The position numbers and the translations under genes are program-made. 64,000 nt of DNA from Lederbergia galactosidilytica (lineage in GTDB: Bacteria > Bacillota > Bacilli > Bacillales > Bacillaceae_C): positions 186,001-250,000 of the forward strand of contig NZ_JAGGKH010000004.1 in NCBI RefSeq assembly GCF_017873565.1, in the 5' to 3' direction. Positions 60,714 to 64,000 of the stretch are shown in pieces. A model generated the notes under the pieces. The model was given only the letters and a program-made list of their open reading frames with translations, did not search any database and was not told the DNA's origin. Each line of letters begins with the position of its first letter. The stretch's first letter is position 1.

Positions 60714-60822
60714 CAGAGTGTAGACAAAAGGGTTGGAAATCAAAATGAATTCCAACCCTTTTGCTATTCATACAGGATCATTCTATGAAAAAGAACCATA
60801 AATGCTCTCCTTATGGTTTCTA

Positions 60823-61488
60823 TTACGCCATGGTTGGCGTTTTCCATGTCCAGCTAGCCAGCTTCTTAAGATGTAAGGCAGCAAAAGTCAGCATCGCCTG
60901 CATGGGCATTTTTTTAAGTCCCCTAAGGGTTGTCCATCGCATGCCATGCTTTTCTTTTGCATTGGCAAAGACACGCTCAATCGTCTTTTTCCGAACAACC
61001 TTCTTCTCAAACTTTCTTTTATTCGCGCTGGCTTTCGCATGGGTCGAATCAATAAAGACATGGTCGGGGCTGAGAAGCTCGCGGTTTGCCACCTCGTTTA
61101 GAACTTTATAGAAGATCTGCTCGAATAAGTCTGTATCTGCAAATCGACGCACATAGTTTTTTCCGAACGTGGAAAAGTGAGGAACCTCTGTATGTATGAA
61201 AGCCAAAGCCAAGGAACCAGCGATATGCCACATTTGTTTCAATTTCCTTGATTGTCTGGCGCATGGAACGGATGCCAAAGGTATACCGAATGAATGTCAT
61301 CTTGATCAGTACAACAAGATCTATGCTGGGTCTCCCAATGGTTGAGTAAAGATCTTCGACTAATGGATAGATAAAGGAGAAATCAATAGCCGCATCCAGT
61401 TTGCGCACCCAGATGGTCTAGAGGAACCAACTACTCTATTGTCAGCATTTCCAGCTGTTCGTTCATTAATTTGATTCTTCGTCATCAT
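60823..61488 (-). pseudogene. IS1182-family transposase, multiply disrupted
   Basis: The frame can be followed from ATGATG at 61483-61488 through RKLDAAIDFSFIYPLVEDLY, TFIRYTFGIRSMRQTIKEIE, TEVPHFSTFGKNYVRRFADT and DHVFIDSTHAKASANKRKFE to IERVFANAKEKHGMRW. Lesions visible: a 4-base duplication (GAAC, about 61465), a stop TAG within the N-terminus, an extra G near 61415 and a second 4-base duplication (ATAC, about 61193). The centre is missing: KKVVRKKT is joined directly to IERVF, whereas intact relatives are roughly 200 residues longer here. It is non-functional. Confidence 0.85.
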
Positions 61489-61522
61489 ATCCATCATCTC
61501 ATTCAGTTAATAGGAAACACAT

Positions 61523-61649
61523 GTTGATTGGAGCGGAGAGTGGCGACTCCAGCGGGAACAGCGCGAGCTGAAGACCCTGGACTGAGCGCAGCGAGGGAAG
61601 CGGCTGAAGCCGTGCCCGCGGAAAGCGTCCGCTCGCAGCGGAAATCAAC
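61523..61649. repeat. GTTGATT-bounded GC-rich interspersed repeat nested in the IS
   Basis: Bounded by GTTGATT and AATCAAC, this 127-bp GC-rich block includes AGCGGCTGAAGCCGTG and CCCGCGGAAAGCGTCC. It matches my memory of a very common Bacillaceae intergenic repeat. It lies between the IS right end and the transposase start. Confidence 0.7.
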
Positions 61650-61725
61650 CTTTCTAGCTTTATCTCTATTTTAAAAGAAAAAAGACTGTAGGCAAACACC
61701 AAAATTCGTGTTTGTCTACACTCTG

Positions 61726-61756
61726 AGCGCCACTTCCATTTAAAGGAAGTGGCGCT
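61726..61756. terminator. Right copy of the 31-bp palindrome (terminator stem)
   Basis: A perfect 12-bp stem (AGCGCCACTTCC / GGAAGTGGCGCT) with loop ATTTAAA, and TTTTTAA on its plus-strand side. On the minus strand the IS now occupies the place of the U-tract. Confidence 0.8.
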
Positions 61757-61800
61757 TTTTAATAAAAGAGAAGTTCTACTCTATTGATATCCTCCCTGAA

Positions 61801-62442
61801 TTAATGGGCAGGATTGCTGCCTGGCATTTGCGGTTGGACAGGTGCAGGTGCATAGCCACTCTGCATCTGCTGCATATCCTGTTGAGAAAGCTGTGGCACT
61901 TGATAATAACCATGCTTATTCTGATAGAGAGAGATCTCATAGGCCATTTCAATACAGTTAGGCAGAGAATCCGCAAGTACGCGACGAACGACTGGATTTG
62001 TAGCTTCCATCGCAGCACTAGTTTTAACAGGTGCAACCGACTTTACCGCATTTAACATGCTAAGTGCAATCGTTTCGTCGTTTAATTCAGTAGCAGACTG
62101 CATTGGTTTTTGGGGCTGACCTGTTGGTTGCATTCCATAAGTAAAGTCATTCCCCTGTTTCATTTTATAGCTTTGTGTAGGCTTTGCAGGATCTTGTCCT
62201 GTTTTAAAACATTCTAAAGTTATATTGTATTCATCTGCCATAAATTGCTTTTGACGTTGCAAAATATCGCGCAGTTCTGGATCTTGTACATGTTCACTTA
62301 ACATTGTATAAGTATTCATTGTGTTGATAGCACCTGATAACACCTCATGTACATCAAACATTTCATGGCCGCCATGATTCATTTGCGGTGGAACAACACC
62401 AGTTTCAACGTTTTGGTGGTTTTGTGGTTGTTGAAATTCCAT
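61801..62442 (-). CDS. Spore coat protein, CotF-like
   Basis: This is a 213-residue hydrophilic protein with CotF/YhcQ-type ferritin-like helices. FDVHEVLSGAINTMNTYTML near the N-terminus is followed by the second-half helix NPVVRRVLADSLPNCIEMAY. A Gln/Pro/Met-rich tail (SQQDMQQMQSGYAPAPVQPQ) ends the protein. It points to a spore-former. The ATG at 62442 follows AGGAGGTAT. Its terminator palindrome has been invaded by the IS at 60.7-61.7 kb, which may extend its 3' UTR. Confidence 0.88.
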   Translation of the reverse strand: MEFQQPQNHQNVETGVVPPQMNHGGHEMFDVHEVLSGAINTMNTYTMLSEHVQDPELRDILQRQKQFMADEYNITLECFKTGQDPAKPTQSYKMKQGNDFTYGMQPTGQPQKPMQSATELNDETIALSMLNAVKSVAPVKTSAAMEATNPVVRRVLADSLPNCIEMAYEISLYQNKHGYYQVPQLSQQDMQQMQSGYAPAPVQPQMPGSNPAH

Positions 62443-62797
62443 TCCTATACCTCCTAAATATGTTTTACTTGTGTAGTATGAGCCATTTATAAAAAACTAT
62501 CCGTTCAATATAAAAAAGGTATGAAAAGAAGGAGGAATAGACGATAGATTTAAGATGTCCCACGTAGAAATTGTATGCCGATTACAAACTATCCTGGGAG
62601 AAAAGCTCAAAACCAAGCGAGAAGAGTATAGGCCACTACCCTTGACATAAGGCGGTGTGAGCGGAGTTATATCGTTTCCCGACTGTAGCAAACTTCCTAT
62701 ATTTTTACTCATTATATGCCTCTATTCCACAGAAAAGAAAATGGGATTTGTCCAACCTTCCTATGTTGGACAGTCCCATTTCCTGCATCAAAATTAA
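62443..62797. other. Intergenic region between coat gene and tasA
   Basis: Contains the tasA terminator (62741-62779). A 71-codon open frame (62497-62712, minus strand) has a weak AGAGG site but unconvincing composition and is not called. Nothing else seen. Confidence 0.5.
62741..62779 (-). terminator. Terminator of the sipW-tasA operon
   Basis: ATGGGACTGTCCAAC pairs with GTTGGACAAATCCCAT around an 8-base loop (minus strand), followed by TTTCTTTTC; about 20 bases past the tasA stop. Confidence 0.85.
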
Positions 62798-63385
62798 TTA
62801 TCTTTGCTCTCCCTCTTTTTGTTCAGCAGTAAATGTCCAAGTAAGATCCAATGAATCTCCTTGGAATTGATTTTGGTCTTCGTCATTATCTTTAAAAGTA
62901 AATTTTACGACAAGATCATTTTCTGCTCCGACTGGCAGACCCTCTCCATCAAAAATCTCGCCAAAGATTTTTTCGTTTATAACTTCTGGGTTTATGTCCT
63001 TGAGTTCTGCTAATGTTGTCTCATAAATAACTTCATCCAATCGATCTAAATTATAAAGAAATTCCACTTCAATATGCTCACCGAAATCGGCTGTATTATC
63101 TCCATTAGCATCTGCCACTGTGTAGGCTGTTTCTAATGATACCTTTCCAATATCGAGTGTTCCGTTATTAATAAGTTCAAAGTCACGAATAAAAGAGTCG
63201 CCTGGTTTCATATTGTCTACATTAATTATTTGTGTTGGATTCACCGAGAGATCTAATGTCCCCGCCGCAAAGGTATTGTTTGTTTTTTCACTATCACTAA
63301 AATAGGCATATGTTCCACTTCCAATTAATGTAACACCTAGTACAGCTGATAATAGACCTGTCGCTAATTGTTTTTTGATATTCAT
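62798..63385 (-). CDS. tasA: TasA/CalY-family biofilm fibre protein
   Basis: This 195-residue secreted protein is of the TasA/camelysin (peptidase M73-like) family. A signal peptide (LLSAVLGVTLIGSGTYA) is followed by the family N-terminus YFSDSEKTNNTFAAGTLDLS, then DNMKPGDSFIRDFELINNG and GKVSLETAYTV. TasA forms matrix fibres in B. subtilis; the same role here is inferred. The ATG at 63385 follows GGGGGAT; the longer frame to 63424 starts in the intergenic gap. It lies 41 bases downstream of sipW, the dedicated signal peptidase. The protein is shorter than B. subtilis TasA (261), closer to CalY (about 197). Confidence 0.9.
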   Translation of the reverse strand: MNIKKQLATGLLSAVLGVTLIGSGTYAYFSDSEKTNNTFAAGTLDLSVNPTQIINVDNMKPGDSFIRDFELINNGTLDIGKVSLETAYTVADANGDNTADFGEHIEVEFLYNLDRLDEVIYETTLAELKDINPEVINEKIFGEIFDGEGLPVGAENDLVVKFTFKDNDEDQNQFQGDSLDLTWTFTAEQKEGEQR

Positions 63386-63426
63386 TATTTTATCCCCCAT
63401 TTTTTTGTTTTTCGGACCGAACACTT

Positions 63427-63993
63427 TTATGATTCCTCTTTTAGCTGCGATTTTTGCGATCCTTCAATAAGACGTAAAGCACGCCAAATAGTAAATACAG
63501 CATGTCCTAGAAATAATAGGCCAGGTATAACTAGCAGTAAAAGGGCGCCTTGCTTAGTATTCATATAGTGGAAGACATAGCCTACATAGGGGATTGACAC
63601 GCCCGAATATTTTCCAACAATATTTTGCGCCATAACAGGTTGCGTATCAGGCCCATTATTGTTATCCCCCTTTGTTATAAACTGCTGTCCACTTTTCTCA
63701 ATCTCCATGATTCTGTGCGTAATAAGAATGTTTTCGTCTGTTCTGAATGTAATGACGTCCCCAGCTTGAAATATCTCCTTTTCATCCGTTAATTGAATTA
63801 ATATTAGTGAACCAACCGACATTTCTGGCGCCATTGAACCAGATAATACAGCTTTTAATTGATAGCCAAAAAGGCTTGGTTCTCCTCCTGCTGCTCGTGA
63901 CGATAAAACAATGAAAACAGCGCATACTAATAAAATGATAAATAACGTTGATATAGCTTGGCTCATCCATTTTAGGATGGTTTTCCCTATCAT
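63427..63993 (-). CDS. sipW: Signal peptidase I, SipW (ER/archaeal-type)
   Basis: This 188-residue membrane protease has an N-terminal TM helix (about 12-34) and a C-terminal TM helix (about 150-170). The nucleophile Ser is in AVLSGSMAPEMSVGS, and His in ITHRIMEIEK takes the place of the usual general-base Lys, the mark of the SipW (Ser-His) type. DVITFRTDENILITHR and FITKGDNNNGPDTQ are further signatures. It would process TasA encoded just downstream. Its start lies seven bases from the window edge, preceded by GGGG, so an upstream tapA-like gene cannot be checked. Confidence 0.93.
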   Translation of the reverse strand: MIGKTILKWMSQAISTLFIILLVCAVFIVLSSRAAGGEPSLFGYQLKAVLSGSMAPEMSVGSLILIQLTDEKEIFQAGDVITFRTDENILITHRIMEIEKSGQQFITKGDNNNGPDTQPVMAQNIVGKYSGVSIPYVGYVFHYMNTKQGALLLLVIPGLLFLGHAVFTIWRALRLIEGSQKSQLKEES

Positions 63994-64000
63994 TTCCCCC

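Larger units (their letters stand above)
60714..61725. mobile_element. Decayed IS1182-family insertion sequence
   Basis: Perfect 15-bp terminal inverted repeats (CAGAGTGTAGACAAA) bound about 1.0 kb. The element contains a broken transposase on the minus strand and a nested 127-bp repeat at its transposase-upstream end. The 31-bp flanking direct repeats are palindromic, which fits the long, palindromic target duplications I recall for IS1182 relatives. It is too short and too damaged to transpose by itself but keeps both ends, so it might still be mobilised in trans. Confidence 0.8.

Noticed and set aside
62497..62712. 71-codon open frame between the coat gene and tasA
   Set aside because: Weak AGAGG site only, no recognisable motif, Ser/Leu/Pro-rich composition typical of chance frames.

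Overview
The window looks like chromosomal DNA of a spore-forming, biofilm-forming member of the Bacillaceae. It is AT-rich and shows strong Bacillus-type ribosome binding sites with frequent TTG and GTG starts. It also carries CcpA-type cre boxes, a CotF-like spore coat gene, a sipW-tasA pair and Bacillus-style intergenic repeats. No rRNA, tRNA, CRISPR array or phage module was seen.

Layout. 1-3.4 kb is a beta-mannan locus: a secreted GH5 mannanase, and divergently a 2-epimerase translationally coupled to a GH130 phosphorylase that runs off the left edge. 3.6-19.4 kb is general metabolism: serine hydrolase, MOSC protein, FAH-family hydrolase, chemoreceptor, amidase, UbiB-type kinase, PQQ-propeller lipoprotein, a LysR / MetE-like / aromatic-acid-transporter cluster, a Gfo/Idh oxidoreductase and a polysaccharide deacetylase. 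This part is peppered with GGGGACTGTCCCC palindromic repeats sitting on stop codons. 20-23.8 kb is a ribose-type sugar ABC importer. 24-26 kb holds a laccase-domain protein, a membrane protein and a 48-residue protein.

26.2-36.2 kb is a putative uncharacterised catabolic unit: a four-gene redox/aldolase operon, a divergent cytosolic regulator with a GGDEF-like domain and a C-terminal HTH, and a CUT1 ABC importer. The same dyad motif lies in front of the operon/regulator and upstream of the importer, and cre boxes accompany both.

36.4-60.4 kb is a large sulfated-glycan utilisation locus. It has two further ABC importers (one binding-protein gene frameshifted), three S1-type sulfatases without signal peptides, three GH43-type proteins (one a 1369-residue secreted enzyme with four CBM6-like modules), a GH2 enzyme, an AraC regulator and an ArsR-type regulator. 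Tandem direct repeats with a 23-bp period in front of two operons are the likely AraC sites; TTGTAAT half-sites are the likely ArsR sites. The secreted enzyme would trim the polymer, the importers would take up sulfated oligosaccharides, and desulfation and final hydrolysis would occur inside the cell.

60.7-61.8 kb is a decayed IS1182-type element inserted into a palindromic terminator, with a second repeat nested in it. The right end carries a CotF-like coat gene and tasA/sipW. Three of the four ABC importers have a repeat-derived structured element between the binding-protein gene and the next transporter gene.
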